A DNA stretch of 64,000 nucleotides from Candidatus Phosphoribacter baldrii (lineage in GTDB: Bacteria > Actinomycetota > Actinomycetes > Actinomycetales > Dermatophilaceae), in NCBI GenBank assembly GCA_016704565.1, contig JADIZV010000002.1, positions 310,001-374,000 on the forward strand. Reading direction: 5' to 3'. The notes below the pieces were generated by a model. The model ran no database searches, was not told the DNA's origin, and saw nothing but the letters and a program-made list of their open reading frames with translations. Positions within the stretch are counted from its first letter, which is position 1, and every line of letters begins with the position of its first letter. Position numbers and translations under genes: made by a program. Shown here one piece after another: positions 33,755-41,555 of this stretch.

Positions 33755-35085
33755 CCACATCAACAGTTGCGTCACGGCGCAGCTCGCACGACCAGACATC
33801 ACGTCGGTCGGCCAGTGGTTGGCCCGTTCGGCTGGCGGTCGTCGTGGCCGGCCTTTCCGTTGTGCTGACGCTGCGGGATCCGGTGCCCTTGGCCAATGCG
33901 TGGATGGTGGTCGCGGCGTTCGCCCTCCTCATCGGTATCGGCGAGTACTACCGGTTTGGGATTGACGAGGGCCGCCAGCTTGCGCCGATGACCCTCGGGG
34001 CGGGGCTTGCCTTCGCGCTCACCTCGCGGTCGTGGAACATCGACCTCACCACGCTCAGCCCCAGCCCCATCATTGCGGTGAGCGGCCTGGCCATGGTCTG
34101 TGGTGCCTTGCCGCACCGCGTGCGCGGGCGATCCATGCACCCCGATGAGATGGCAGCGCGCTTCTTGGCTATCGCGGTGACCGCGGTGATCTTCCGGTGG
34201 CTGCCCCTCTGGTTGGGACACACCCTGCTCGACGTCGACGCGGCTTGGGTGGGGTCCCGGTGGCTGGTGGCCGTCGTTTTGGCCGCAGTTGCCGCGGTGG
34301 GCCTGATCACCTTCCTGGTGCTCTCGGCCTTCGTCGAGGCCGCCCGTTCGTCCGGAAGCCTGCGCCTGGCACTGCTCGACGAGATCCGATCCGGCGCTGG
34401 TCTGGGGCTGGCGCTCAGCGCCACCGGCGCACTCATCGCTCTCGCCGAGCGGCCCTTGGGGGTGTTGGCCCTTCCCCTGTTCCTCGTCCCTCTCGTCCTC
34501 ACCCAGTTCGCGCTGCGGCAGTATGCCGCGATCCGCCGCACCTACTCGCAGAGCGTCCGGGTGCTCTCCCGGCTCACTGAGATCGGGGGTTTCACCCGCG
34601 CCGGACACCCCGACCGGGTCGCCCAGCTCTCCGTCCAGATCGGCCGTGAGTTGGGTCTGGCTGCCCGTGAGATCCGCAACCTGGAGAATGCCGCCCTGCT
34701 ACACGACATCGGCCAGGTCGCCTTGCGGGCCCCCATCCCGGCGGGGGCAACCCTCATGGCAGCCCCTGCCGACCAACGCCGGATTGCCGTCGACAGCGCG
34801 GACATCGTGCGTAAGGCGGGCCTGCCCCCGGAGGTGGCCGAGGCGGTTGCCCAGCAGGCCACCCCCTATCGGGTGGTTCGTGAACGACGGGAGGACGTGC
34901 CGTTGCTGAGCAGGATCGTCAAGGTGGCCAACGCCTACGACGACCTCGTCGGCGGCTCCATCGCCGCCCGACGCCGGGAGGCGGCCGTCGAACGCATCCA
35001 CCTGGGCCTCGGTTATGAGTACGACCCCCGCGTGGTCGATGCGCTCGTGCGGGTCTTGGCGAGACGGCATACGAAAGGGCCCTGA
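33751..35085 (+). CDS. Membrane protein with degenerate HD domain
   Basis: A 444-residue paralogue of the preceding protein in layout. About seven membrane segments occupy residues 28-255. The HD domain keeps His286 (GHPDRVAQLS) and His318-Asp319 (LLHDIG) but has lost the HHHERWDGRGYP segment, reading VAQQATPYRVVRERREDVPL instead. It may be a non-catalytic partner or have another nucleotide substrate. Overlap with the upstream gene (ATGA) suggests a complex. Transcription ends at a strong hairpin spanning the stop codon. Confidence 0.85.
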   Translation: MTTSTVASRRSSHDQTSRRSASGWPVRLAVVVAGLSVVLTLRDPVPLANAWMVVAAFALLIGIGEYYRFGIDEGRQLAPMTLGAGLAFALTSRSWNIDLTTLSPSPIIAVSGLAMVCGALPHRVRGRSMHPDEMAARFLAIAVTAVIFRWLPLWLGHTLLDVDAAWVGSRWLVAVVLAAVAAVGLITFLVLSAFVEAARSSGSLRLALLDEIRSGAGLGLALSATGALIALAERPLGVLALPLFLVPLVLTQFALRQYAAIRRTYSQSVRVLSRLTEIGGFTRAGHPDRVAQLSVQIGRELGLAAREIRNLENAALLHDIGQVALRAPIPAGATLMAAPADQRRIAVDSADIVRKAGLPPEVAEAVAQQATPYRVVRERREDVPLLSRIVKVANAYDDLVGGSIAARRREAAVERIHLGLGYEYDPRVVDALVRVLARRHTKGP

Positions 35086-35129
35086 CGGCACCACCGCCGT
35101 CCGGGCCCTTCCGCGTGTCGGGTATGCCG
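35066..35129. terminator. Bidirectional hairpin between the HD genes and sodN
   Basis: AAGGGCCC (35075-35082) with GGGCCCTT (35103-35110) and inner ACGGC / GCCGT form a 13-bp interrupted stem with an ACCACC loop, overlapping the stop of the HD gene. It lies between convergent genes. An inverted pair of the dispersed octamer (35066-35073 and 35122-35129) flanks it and lengthens the possible stem. No long T-run is present on either strand. Confidence 0.8.
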
Positions 35130-35158
35130 CGTCAGCGGCACGAGTGCCGAGCCGAGGC

Positions 35159-35560
35159 TCAGGCCTTCTTGGTCTCCCAGAAAATCTCGGCGATCTGGTC
35201 GATCTTGGCCAACAGCTCATCGGCCTTAGCCAGGTCCCAGGAGCCCTTGGTCCCCGCCGCGCCGGCGGCCTTGGTGGCCTCGTTGAACAGCGTGTGCAGC
35301 TGGGGGTACTTCTCGAAGTGCGGGGCCTTGAAGTAGTCGGTCCAGAGCACCCACAGGTGCTCCTTGACCAGGTGCGAGCGCTGCTCCTTGACGAGCATGG
35401 CGCGGGTCTTGAAGTCGGGGTCGTCGCTGGCCAGGGCCTTCTCGATGGTGGCCTTGACCGACTGTGCCTCGATGCGGGCCTGGGCGGGGTCGTAGACGCC
35501 GCACGGCAGGTCGCAGTGGGCGCTGACCTCAACGGCCTTTGCGAAGAAGCGCAAACGCAT
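35159..35560 (-). CDS. sodN: Nickel superoxide dismutase
   Basis: A 133-residue precursor converting superoxide to hydrogen peroxide and oxygen. After removal of 14 residues the mature chain begins HCDLPCGVYDP; His15, Cys16 and Cys20 form the nickel hook. The rest (ARIEAQSVKATIEK...HFEKYPQLH...FWETKKA) follows Streptomyces SodN throughout. The ATG at 35560 fixes the propeptide MRLRFFAKAVEVSA. It lies 53 bases downstream of its protease gene. Confidence 0.96.
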   Translation of the reverse strand: MRLRFFAKAVEVSAHCDLPCGVYDPAQARIEAQSVKATIEKALASDDPDFKTRAMLVKEQRSHLVKEHLWVLWTDYFKAPHFEKYPQLHTLFNEATKAAGAAGTKGSWDLAKADELLAKIDQIAEIFWETKKA

Positions 35561-35613
35561 GGTGGATGTCCCTTCGTCGTCGATCCGGTGGGTGCCTCGG
35601 GCGGCTCTCCGGA

Positions 35614-36234
35614 TCACCCCAACCTACCCCGGGTGAGCCGTCGCAGCGAACCCCGCAGGGCGGGAAGAGCCGGGATCCGCGCCACGACGAGCGCGGCCAC
35701 GTCCGACGCCGGTATGCCGCCCACCTGCCAGGAGTCGACGCCCTCCCGCGGGTTGTCCCGCTCGATCCACCAGTGGCCCGGGCGATCGGCCTCCGGGCCG
35801 GAGACCCGCTTGACCGATAGTGGGCGCGGCCCGCCGGGGCTGTCGGGCAGACGCACGAGAGCTAGGCGCCCGGGGATGACCGGGCCGCCCCAGAGCACGA
35901 TCAACCGGTCACCCTCATGCAGCGTCGGCTCCATAGACCGCCCATGGACCGTAGCGAGCCCGGGACGCGGGAGGTGAGCAGGCCGCGGAAGCGAACCCAC
36001 CCTGGCGGGAAGGGCCCGAGCCCCCTCAGTCGCGGCAGTCACCGCCGTGCGAGCCAAACCGACAACCTGGGACACCCGGCCTTGCGGGGCAGGCTGGGAC
36101 CTGGCGCGCACCGAACGGGCGATGTCGCTGAGTCGTTGGGTCGCCGACGTGGCCACGTGGATGGCCGGATGCCGCCTTGACGGCGGTGAGTTCGGGTCGT
36201 GCGGTTGCGGCGGCTGGGAAGGTTGCGGCGGCAT
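35614..36234 (-). CDS. sodX: Nickel SOD maturation protease SodX
   Basis: A 206-residue S26-type peptidase that removes the SodN propeptide to expose the nickel ligands. The catalytic Ser100 is in HGRSMEPTLHEGD and Lys142 in LSVKRVSG. The first 90 residues are Pro/Arg/Ala-rich, longer than in the usual 140-residue SodX. The ATG at 36234 lies 5 bases after the rfbC stop; a frame extends 13 codons further and would overlap it. Here sodX precedes sodN, whereas sodN-sodX is the usual order. Confidence 0.86.
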   Translation of the reverse strand: MPPQPSQPPQPHDPNSPPSRRHPAIHVATSATQRLSDIARSVRARSQPAPQGRVSQVVGLARTAVTAATEGARALPARVGSLPRPAHLPRPGLATVHGRSMEPTLHEGDRLIVLWGGPVIPGRLALVRLPDSPGGPRPLSVKRVSGPEADRPGHWWIERDNPREGVDSWQVGGIPASDVAALVVARIPALPALRGSLRRLTRGRLG

Positions 36235-36239
36235 ACGGG

Positions 36240-36836
36240 TCAGCCACGCAGCGAACGGCGGAAGTCCACGCACTGGGCGTAGTCGGGGAGCAGGCCGGCG
36301 GCCCGGGCTTCCTCCAGGGTCGGCGCCGCCGCGTCCTTGTCCGACACGATGGGAACGAAGCCGGCCGGAAGGTCAAGGGCGACGGTGGGGTCCAGTGGGG
36401 TGACCCCCTTCTCAGCCGCGGGGTTGTAGACCTCGCTGCACAGATACATGGCGGTGCCGTCCTCGAGGCAGGCCAGGGCGTGACCGAGGCCCTCGGAGAG
36501 GTAGACCGCCTTGCGGTCGACCGTGTCCAGGCGCACGACGTCCCATTGTCCGAAGGTGGGCGAGCCGACCCGGATGTCGATGATGAAGTCGAGGAAGACA
36601 CCGGCCAAGGCGGTGACGTATTTGGCCTGGGAGGGCGGCAGCGAGGCGTAGTGGATCCCGCGGACCGCGCCCGCGCTGGACACGCTGATGTTGGTCTGGC
36701 GCACTCGCAGCTCATGACCGATGTGTTCGGCCAGCTTGTCAGCGCGGAAACCTTCGGCGAACATCCCTCTGCTGTCGGGGAATTGGCGTGGGGTGACCTC
36801 GATAGCACCTTCGACGCGCAGGGGGCGGAACTGCAT
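36240..36836 (-). CDS. rfbC: dTDP-4-dehydrorhamnose 3,5-epimerase
   Basis: A 198-residue cupin epimerase of dTDP-L-rhamnose synthesis. FPDSRGMFAEGF, the catalytic His in VRGIHYASLP, the Tyr-bearing AKYVTALAG stretch and YLSEGLGHALACLED are the conserved segments. The ATG at 36836 overlaps the rfbA stop (ATGA). Beyond the epimerase it has the normal C-terminus. Confidence 0.93.
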   Translation of the reverse strand: MQFRPLRVEGAIEVTPRQFPDSRGMFAEGFRADKLAEHIGHELRVRQTNISVSSAGAVRGIHYASLPPSQAKYVTALAGVFLDFIIDIRVGSPTFGQWDVVRLDTVDRKAVYLSEGLGHALACLEDGTAMYLCSEVYNPAAEKGVTPLDPTVALDLPAGFVPIVSDKDAAAPTLEEARAAGLLPDYAQCVDFRRSLRG

Positions 36837-37711
36837 CAGAGGTCGCCTTTCTCGGCCAGCAGGCCCTTGAGGTAGATGCCGTAGCCGCTCTTGGCGAGGC
36901 GATCGGCCAGGACGGTGAGCTGGGCGTCGTCGATCCACCCGTTGCGCCAGGCGATCTCCTCAACACAGCCGATCTTGTGTCCTTGGCGGGCCTCGACGAC
37001 GTGGACGAACTGGCTTGCGTCAAGCAGCCCCTGGAAGGTCCCCGTGTCGAACCACGCAGTACCGCGGGGGAGAACGGTCACGGTGAGCTCGCCTCGTTTA
37101 AGGTAGACGTCGTTGACCCCGGTGATCTCCAGCTCTCCCCGGGCGCTCGGCTTGAGCTCGCGGGCCACCTGGACGACTGAGTTGTCGTAGAAGTAGACGC
37201 CGGGAACGGCGTAGTTGGACTTGGGCTTGGCCGGCTTCTCCTCGATCGACAGGACCGTCCCCTCGGCGTCGAATTCGACGACCCCGTAGTGCTGCGGGTT
37301 GGCCACGCGGTAGGCGAAGACGTGCCCGCCGGAGATGTCGGTGCCTTCGCGCAACTGCTCCTCCAGGGAGGCGCCATAGAAGATGTTGTCGCCGAGCACG
37401 AGGGCCACCGAGTCGGTCCCGATGAAGTCGGCGCCGATGATGAACGCCTGCGCCAAGCCGTCGGGACTGGGTTGCACGGCATACGTGATGCTGATGCCCC
37501 AGTCCGAGCCGGTGCCGAGCAGGCGCTGGAACTGGGGGGAGTCCTCCGGGGTCGTGATGACGAGGACCTCGCGGATGCCGGCCAGCATGAGCGTCGACAA
37601 GGGGTAGTAGATCATCGGCTTGTCGTAGACGGGCATGAGCTGCTTGCTGATGCCTTTGGTGATCGGGTGCAGCCGGGTGCCCGAACCGCCGGCCAGGATG
37701 ATGCCCTTCAT
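36836..37711 (-). CDS. rfbA: Glucose-1-phosphate thymidylyltransferase
   Basis: A 291-residue enzyme making dTDP-glucose from dTTP and glucose-1-phosphate. The nucleotide motif GGSGTRLHPIT (about residues 8-18), the catalytic Lys region KPMIYYPLSTLM, LGDNIFYG and EEKPAKPKSNYAV are all present, and length is typical of RmlA. It starts the rfbA-rfbC-sodX-sodN minus-strand series and is divergent from rfbD across 53 bases. Confidence 0.96.
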   Translation of the reverse strand: MKGIILAGGSGTRLHPITKGISKQLMPVYDKPMIYYPLSTLMLAGIREVLVITTPEDSPQFQRLLGTGSDWGISITYAVQPSPDGLAQAFIIGADFIGTDSVALVLGDNIFYGASLEEQLREGTDISGGHVFAYRVANPQHYGVVEFDAEGTVLSIEEKPAKPKSNYAVPGVYFYDNSVVQVARELKPSARGELEITGVNDVYLKRGELTVTVLPRGTAWFDTGTFQGLLDASQFVHVVEARQGHKIGCVEEIAWRNGWIDDAQLTVLADRLAKSGYGIYLKGLLAEKGDL

Positions 37712-37764
37712 GCCCCCAAGGCTATCGGCCGGGGCGTGACGAGCCGACCGCTAGACTCGCCGCT

Positions 37765-38619
37765 GTGAAGATACTCATCACCGGGGCCAACGGCATGCTT
37801 GGGCAGGACGTTGCGCGGGACTTCCGCGACGCCGGGCATGTCGCAGTCGGTGTCGGGCGAGGCGATCTGGATATCACCGATGCTCGTGCCTGCGAAGCGG
37901 CTTTGGTCGGGTTCGGCTGGGTCGTCAACTGCGCGGCATACACGGCGGTCGACCTCGCACAGATTGATGAGGCCGCTGCTTTCCGGGTCAACTCCGAGGG
38001 TGCGGCCAACCTCGCGCGGGCTGCCCATCGCGCCGGAGCGCGAATGCTTCAGGTGTCAACGGACTACGTCTTCGCGGGGGACGGAGTGACCCCGTACGCC
38101 GAGGACGCGCCCCTGGCACCGCGGACGGCGTACGGACGGACCAAGGCCGCGGGAGAGTGGGCCACGCGGGCGGAGTGCCCAGACGCGCTGATCGTCCGGA
38201 CAGCGTGGCTCTATGGTCCGGGTGGGGCCAACATTGTCAAGACGATGGCGCGCCTGTCCCGCGAGCGTGAGCAGCTGGCGTTCGTCGACGACCAACGCGG
38301 CCAGCCGACGACGACCGCTCACTTGGCGCGGTACCTCGCCGACCTCATCGGGGTGGGGGCTCCGGCTGGCGTCTACCACGGCACCTGTGAGGGGGAGGCG
38401 ACATGGTGCGGGTTGGCTCGCGCGGTCTTCGAGGAGCTGGGCTTGGATCCTGGGCGCGTCCGAGGGATCACGACCGCCGAGTACCCGCTGCCGGCGCCAC
38501 GACCGGCATACAGCGTGCTTCGGCATGATCGGAGCGACGCGGTGGGTGTGGCGCGGCTTCCACATTGGCGCGATGCGTTGAAGGAGACGATCAGCGACGT
38601 GGTGGTCCGTTCCGGCTAG
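37765..38619 (+). CDS. rfbD: dTDP-4-dehydrorhamnose reductase
   Basis: A 284-residue extended SDR, the last step of dTDP-L-rhamnose synthesis. GANGMLGQDV (about residues 7-16) binds the cofactor, STDYVFAGDG and the YGRTKAAGEW segment hold the active site. The GTG at 37765 fits the family start MKILITGANG. The 4,6-dehydratase (rfbB) is not in the window, so it must lie elsewhere. Confidence 0.93.
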   Translation: MKILITGANGMLGQDVARDFRDAGHVAVGVGRGDLDITDARACEAALVGFGWVVNCAAYTAVDLAQIDEAAAFRVNSEGAANLARAAHRAGARMLQVSTDYVFAGDGVTPYAEDAPLAPRTAYGRTKAAGEWATRAECPDALIVRTAWLYGPGGANIVKTMARLSREREQLAFVDDQRGQPTTTAHLARYLADLIGVGAPAGVYHGTCEGEATWCGLARAVFEELGLDPGRVRGITTAEYPLPAPRPAYSVLRHDRSDAVGVARLPHWRDALKETISDVVVRSG

Positions 38620-38675
38620 CTCGCCGCTGCCGATCTCCCGGGCGAATGACCGCTGCGCATGGTCGTTACCTCAGC

Positions 38676-38705
38676 GTGACAAACCTCGCTACTGTCGCGT
38701 AACCT
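38676..38705 (+). promoter_or_regulatory. Candidate housekeeping promoter for the cell-wall enzyme gene
   Basis: GTGACA (38676-38681) and TAACCT (38700-38705) are separated by 18 bases, close to TTGACA-N17-TAnnnT. It lies 40 bases upstream of the ATG at 38745 and after the rfbD stop. Confidence 0.55.
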
Positions 38706-38744
38706 GTGCGGCGACCCCCTATTTGGCCGGATAACGAGGTGCAG

Positions 38745-39518
38745 ATGCCGACGCGTGACCGATATGCCGGGCGCCACCGCGCTCCCGGTCGGCACCGGGC
38801 CCCGCGCTCTGCCGCCGTCGTGCCTAGGAGGGCCGGTGCCGCTGCGATCGGTGTCGGCATGGCCGTGGCAGTGGTGACCGTGCCAACGCTGCATGGTGGC
38901 GACGGCAGCTTGGACGCTGTGAGTGGTCCGCAACCAAACGGTCTGGCGCTGGCTGAGTTGTCTTTGGCCGACGCACCGACGACGTTCGTGACGCGGGTGA
39001 ACAGCAGCCTGTCGGCGTCCCGGTCGCGCACTCGCGAGAGCGTGCTGGACTTGGAAGACCAGACCCGAGCGGCGGTCGCCCCGACCGCGTTGTCCGCGGC
39101 CCCAGCGGCTCCGGCGGCCCCAGCGGCTCCGGCGCCGAAACCGGTGGCCAGCCCGCCAGCTGCGGTCTCCTTGAGTGCTTTCGATGCCGCGGCAGCCCGG
39201 ATCGGGTTGCGCGGGTATGCCCGGGTGGTCTATTCGGCAGTGCGCTCGACGTTCGGCATCACCACCATCGGCGGGTTGCGCCCCGGCGATCCCCGTGACC
39301 ACGGCACGGGTCACGCGGTCGACGTGATGATCACGAGCAAGTCGCAAGGTGACGCGGTCGCGGCCTTCGTCATGGCGCACGCTGCCGAGTTCCACGTGAA
39401 GTACATCATCTGGCGGCAGCGGATCTGGTATCCGGGCGGCTCATGGCACGCGATGGCCGACCGCGGCAGCATCACCGCCAACCACTACGACCACGTGCAC
39501 GTCTCAGTCACTAGCTGA
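38745..39518 (+). CDS. Secreted protein with D,D-carboxypeptidase/peptidase-like domain (ARB_07466 type)
   Basis: A 257-residue protein. The N-terminal 35 residues are Arg-rich, then a hydrophobic segment (AGAAAIGVGMAVAVVTVPTL) acts as signal or anchor. An Ala/Pro-rich linker (AAPAAPAAPAAPAPKPV) leads to a C-terminal domain of about 110 residues with DHGTGHAVDVMI and NHYDHVHVSV, metal-binding motifs reminiscent of VanY/LAS peptidases. The domain is widespread in actinobacterial cell-wall proteins. The ATG at 38745 has GAGG upstream; a GTG at 38706 adds 13 residues. Confidence 0.82.
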   Translation: MPTRDRYAGRHRAPGRHRAPRSAAVVPRRAGAAAIGVGMAVAVVTVPTLHGGDGSLDAVSGPQPNGLALAELSLADAPTTFVTRVNSSLSASRSRTRESVLDLEDQTRAAVAPTALSAAPAAPAAPAAPAPKPVASPPAAVSLSAFDAAAARIGLRGYARVVYSAVRSTFGITTIGGLRPGDPRDHGTGHAVDVMITSKSQGDAVAAFVMAHAAEFHVKYIIWRQRIWYPGGSWHAMADRGSITANHYDHVHVSVTS

Positions 39519-39571
39519 CCCAACGTCACCCGGACGGGTGGTCACCCGTGCCGCTCCCCGTATGCCGTGAC

Positions 39572-39675
39572 GCCGCGCGCGATCAGCGCGGCATACCGTG
39601 GAGCCGGAAGGCCGCGCGCGATCAGCGCGGCATACCGTGGAGCCGGAAGGCCGCGCGCGATCAGCGCGGCATACC
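39572..39675. repeat. 39-bp tandem hairpin repeat after the cell-wall enzyme gene
   Basis: A 39-bp unit starts at 39572, 39611 and 39650 (third copy partial). Each unit holds CCGCGC/GCGCGG arms around GCGATCA and one copy of the dispersed octamer. The third copy extends into the accE coding region and supplies its last codons and stop, so the array probably arose by duplicating the accE 3' end. Between the convergent genes it may act in termination. Confidence 0.88.
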
Positions 39676-39888
39676 GGAGAAGCGCCAGCTGTCCCGGCCG
39701 GGACCGCCCGAACCTAGGCGTGCGGCGGGTCCGGACCAGCGGGACTCAGTCGGCGGCGCTCCAGGCGCGTCGCCACCGCCGGCGGCCGACAGCAGGGCGA
39801 CGACCACCCCAAGTTCCTCGGGTGTCGGGTCGCCGTGCAGCACCCGGATGACGGGGGGTGACAGCTCAGTCGACGCGGCAGTGCTCAT
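39661..39888 (-). CDS. accE: Acyl-CoA carboxylase epsilon subunit
   Basis: A 75-residue protein of the AccE/PccE family, which stabilises the beta-subunit hexamer of actinobacterial acyl-CoA carboxylases. Recognised by IRVLHGDPTPEELGVVVALLSA, a Gly/Ala/Pro-rich middle and the Trp-containing end SWRFSGMPR. The ATG at 39888 has GAGG about 7 bases upstream. It lies 24 bases downstream of accD. Its 3' end is made of one copy of the 39-bp repeat. Confidence 0.87.
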   Translation of the reverse strand: MSTAASTELSPPVIRVLHGDPTPEELGVVVALLSAAGGGDAPGAPPTESRWSGPAARLGSGGPGRDSWRFSGMPR

Positions 39889-39912
39889 CACATGTCCTCG
39901 GGGTACGTAGGG

Positions 39913-41532
39913 TCAGAGCGGGATGTTGCCGTGCTTCTTGGGGGGCAGGCTCTCGCGCTTGGTGCGCAAGGCCCGAAGCGCCCGGGTGACGTTCATCCGG
40001 GTGTTCGACGGGCTGATGACGGTGTCGATGTAGCCGCGCTCGGCCGCGATGTAGGGGTTGGCGAGGGTCTCTTCATAGAGCTTGATGAAGTCGGCCCGGG
40101 CCTTTTCGACGTCGCGGCCCTCCTCGCGCGCCTTCTGCAACTCCTTGCGATAGAGGATGTTGACGGCGCCTTGAGCGCCCATGACGGCGATCTGGGCGGT
40201 CGGCCAGGCCAGGTTGATGTCGGCGCCTAGGTGCTTGGAGCCCATGACGTCGTAGGCGCCGCCGTAGGCCTTGCGGGTGATGACGGTGATCTTCGGGACG
40301 GTGGCCTCGGCATACGCGTAGATGAGCTTGGCGCCGCGGCGGATGATGCCGTTCCACTCCTGGTCGGTGCCCGGCAGGAAGCCGGGGACGTCGACGAAGG
40401 TGACAACGGGGACGTTGAACGCATCGCACGTGCGGACGAACCGCGCGGCCTTCTCGGACGCCTCGATGTCCAGGCAGCCAGCGAACTGCATGGGCTGGTT
40501 GGCGACGATGCCGACGCTCATCCCGTCGATCCGCGCGAACCCGACGACGATGTTCGGCGCGAAGAGCGCGTGGACCTCGAGGAACTCCTCGTCGTCGACG
40601 ACATGCTTGATGACCTGCAGCATGTCGTAAGGCTGGTTGGGCGAGTCGGGGATGCAGGTGTCCAACCACAGATCATTCTCGTTCGGGGTGAGATCGGCCT
40701 CCCCGTCGCCGAACGACGGCGGCAACTCCATGTTGTTGCTCGGCAGATAGGACAGCAGCGCCTTGACGTATTCGATGGCGTCGTCCTCGTCGACGCCCAT
40801 GTAGTGCGCCACACCGGATTTGGTGTTGTGGGCGCGCGCACCACCGAGGTCCTCGAACTCGACCTCCTCACCGGTGACCGTCTTGATGACGTCCGGACCG
40901 GTGATGAACATGTGCGAGGTCTTGTCGACCATGACGGTGAAGTCGGTGATCGCGGGGGAGTAGACGGCCCCGCCGGCGCACGGGCCCATGATGACCGAGA
41001 TCTGCGGGATGACGCCCGAGGAGCGGACGTTGCGGAAGAAGATCTCGCCGTAGAGCCCGAGCGAGACGACACCCTCCTGGATCCGGGCCCCGCCGGAGTC
41101 GTTGAGGCCGATGACCGGGACGCCGATCTTGGCCGCCCAGTCCATCACCTTGACGATCTTCTCGCCGAAGACCTCACCGAGCGAACCGCCGAAGACGGTG
41201 AAGTCCTGAGCGAACACAGCCACCTGGCGGCCGTCCACCTGGCCGTAGCCGGTGACGACGCCGTCGCCGTAGGGCCGGTGCTTCTCCTGCCCGAATTGGC
41301 TACTGCGGTGGCGGGCGTACTTGTCCATCTCGATGAACGTGCCCTCGTCCAGGAGCATGGCGATCCGCTCCCTGGCGGTCTTCTTGCCCTTGGCGTGCTG
41401 CTTCTCAACAGCCGTCGTCGAGCCGGCGTTGGCCACTTCGGCGACGCGGCGACGCAGCTCGGCAAGCTTGCCTGCGGTTGTCGACAGATCGGGGGCGGCA
41501 GCGGTCGCGTCAGGAACACCATCGTTCGACAT
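39913..41532 (-). CDS. accD: Acyl-CoA (propionyl-CoA) carboxylase beta subunit
   Basis: A 539-residue carboxyltransferase subunit that passes carboxyl from biotin to acetyl/propionyl-CoA. The N-terminal half has KKTARERIAMLLDEGTF and LNDSGGARIQEG; the oxyanion segments GPCAGGAVYSPA and RKAYGGAYDVMGSK are clear. The profile fits AccD5/PccB of the mycobacterial type. With accE and the divergent birA, which biotinylates the partner alpha subunit, the three genes form a functional neighbourhood. The alpha subunit is not in the window. Confidence 0.94.
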   Translation of the reverse strand: MSNDGVPDATAAAPDLSTTAGKLAELRRRVAEVANAGSTTAVEKQHAKGKKTARERIAMLLDEGTFIEMDKYARHRSSQFGQEKHRPYGDGVVTGYGQVDGRQVAVFAQDFTVFGGSLGEVFGEKIVKVMDWAAKIGVPVIGLNDSGGARIQEGVVSLGLYGEIFFRNVRSSGVIPQISVIMGPCAGGAVYSPAITDFTVMVDKTSHMFITGPDVIKTVTGEEVEFEDLGGARAHNTKSGVAHYMGVDEDDAIEYVKALLSYLPSNNMELPPSFGDGEADLTPNENDLWLDTCIPDSPNQPYDMLQVIKHVVDDEEFLEVHALFAPNIVVGFARIDGMSVGIVANQPMQFAGCLDIEASEKAARFVRTCDAFNVPVVTFVDVPGFLPGTDQEWNGIIRRGAKLIYAYAEATVPKITVITRKAYGGAYDVMGSKHLGADINLAWPTAQIAVMGAQGAVNILYRKELQKAREEGRDVEKARADFIKLYEETLANPYIAAERGYIDTVISPSNTRMNVTRALRALRTKRESLPPKKHGNIPL

Positions 41533-41555
41533 GATCCGAACAATAGCCTTGTGTC

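Noticed and set aside
32351..35085. Diguanylate cyclase function for the two membrane proteins
   Set aside because: No GGDEF or EAL motif is visible; both carry HD motifs only.
39572..39675. CRISPR-like array of three 39-bp repeats
   Set aside because: No spacers exist between units; they are directly tandem and share a gene end.
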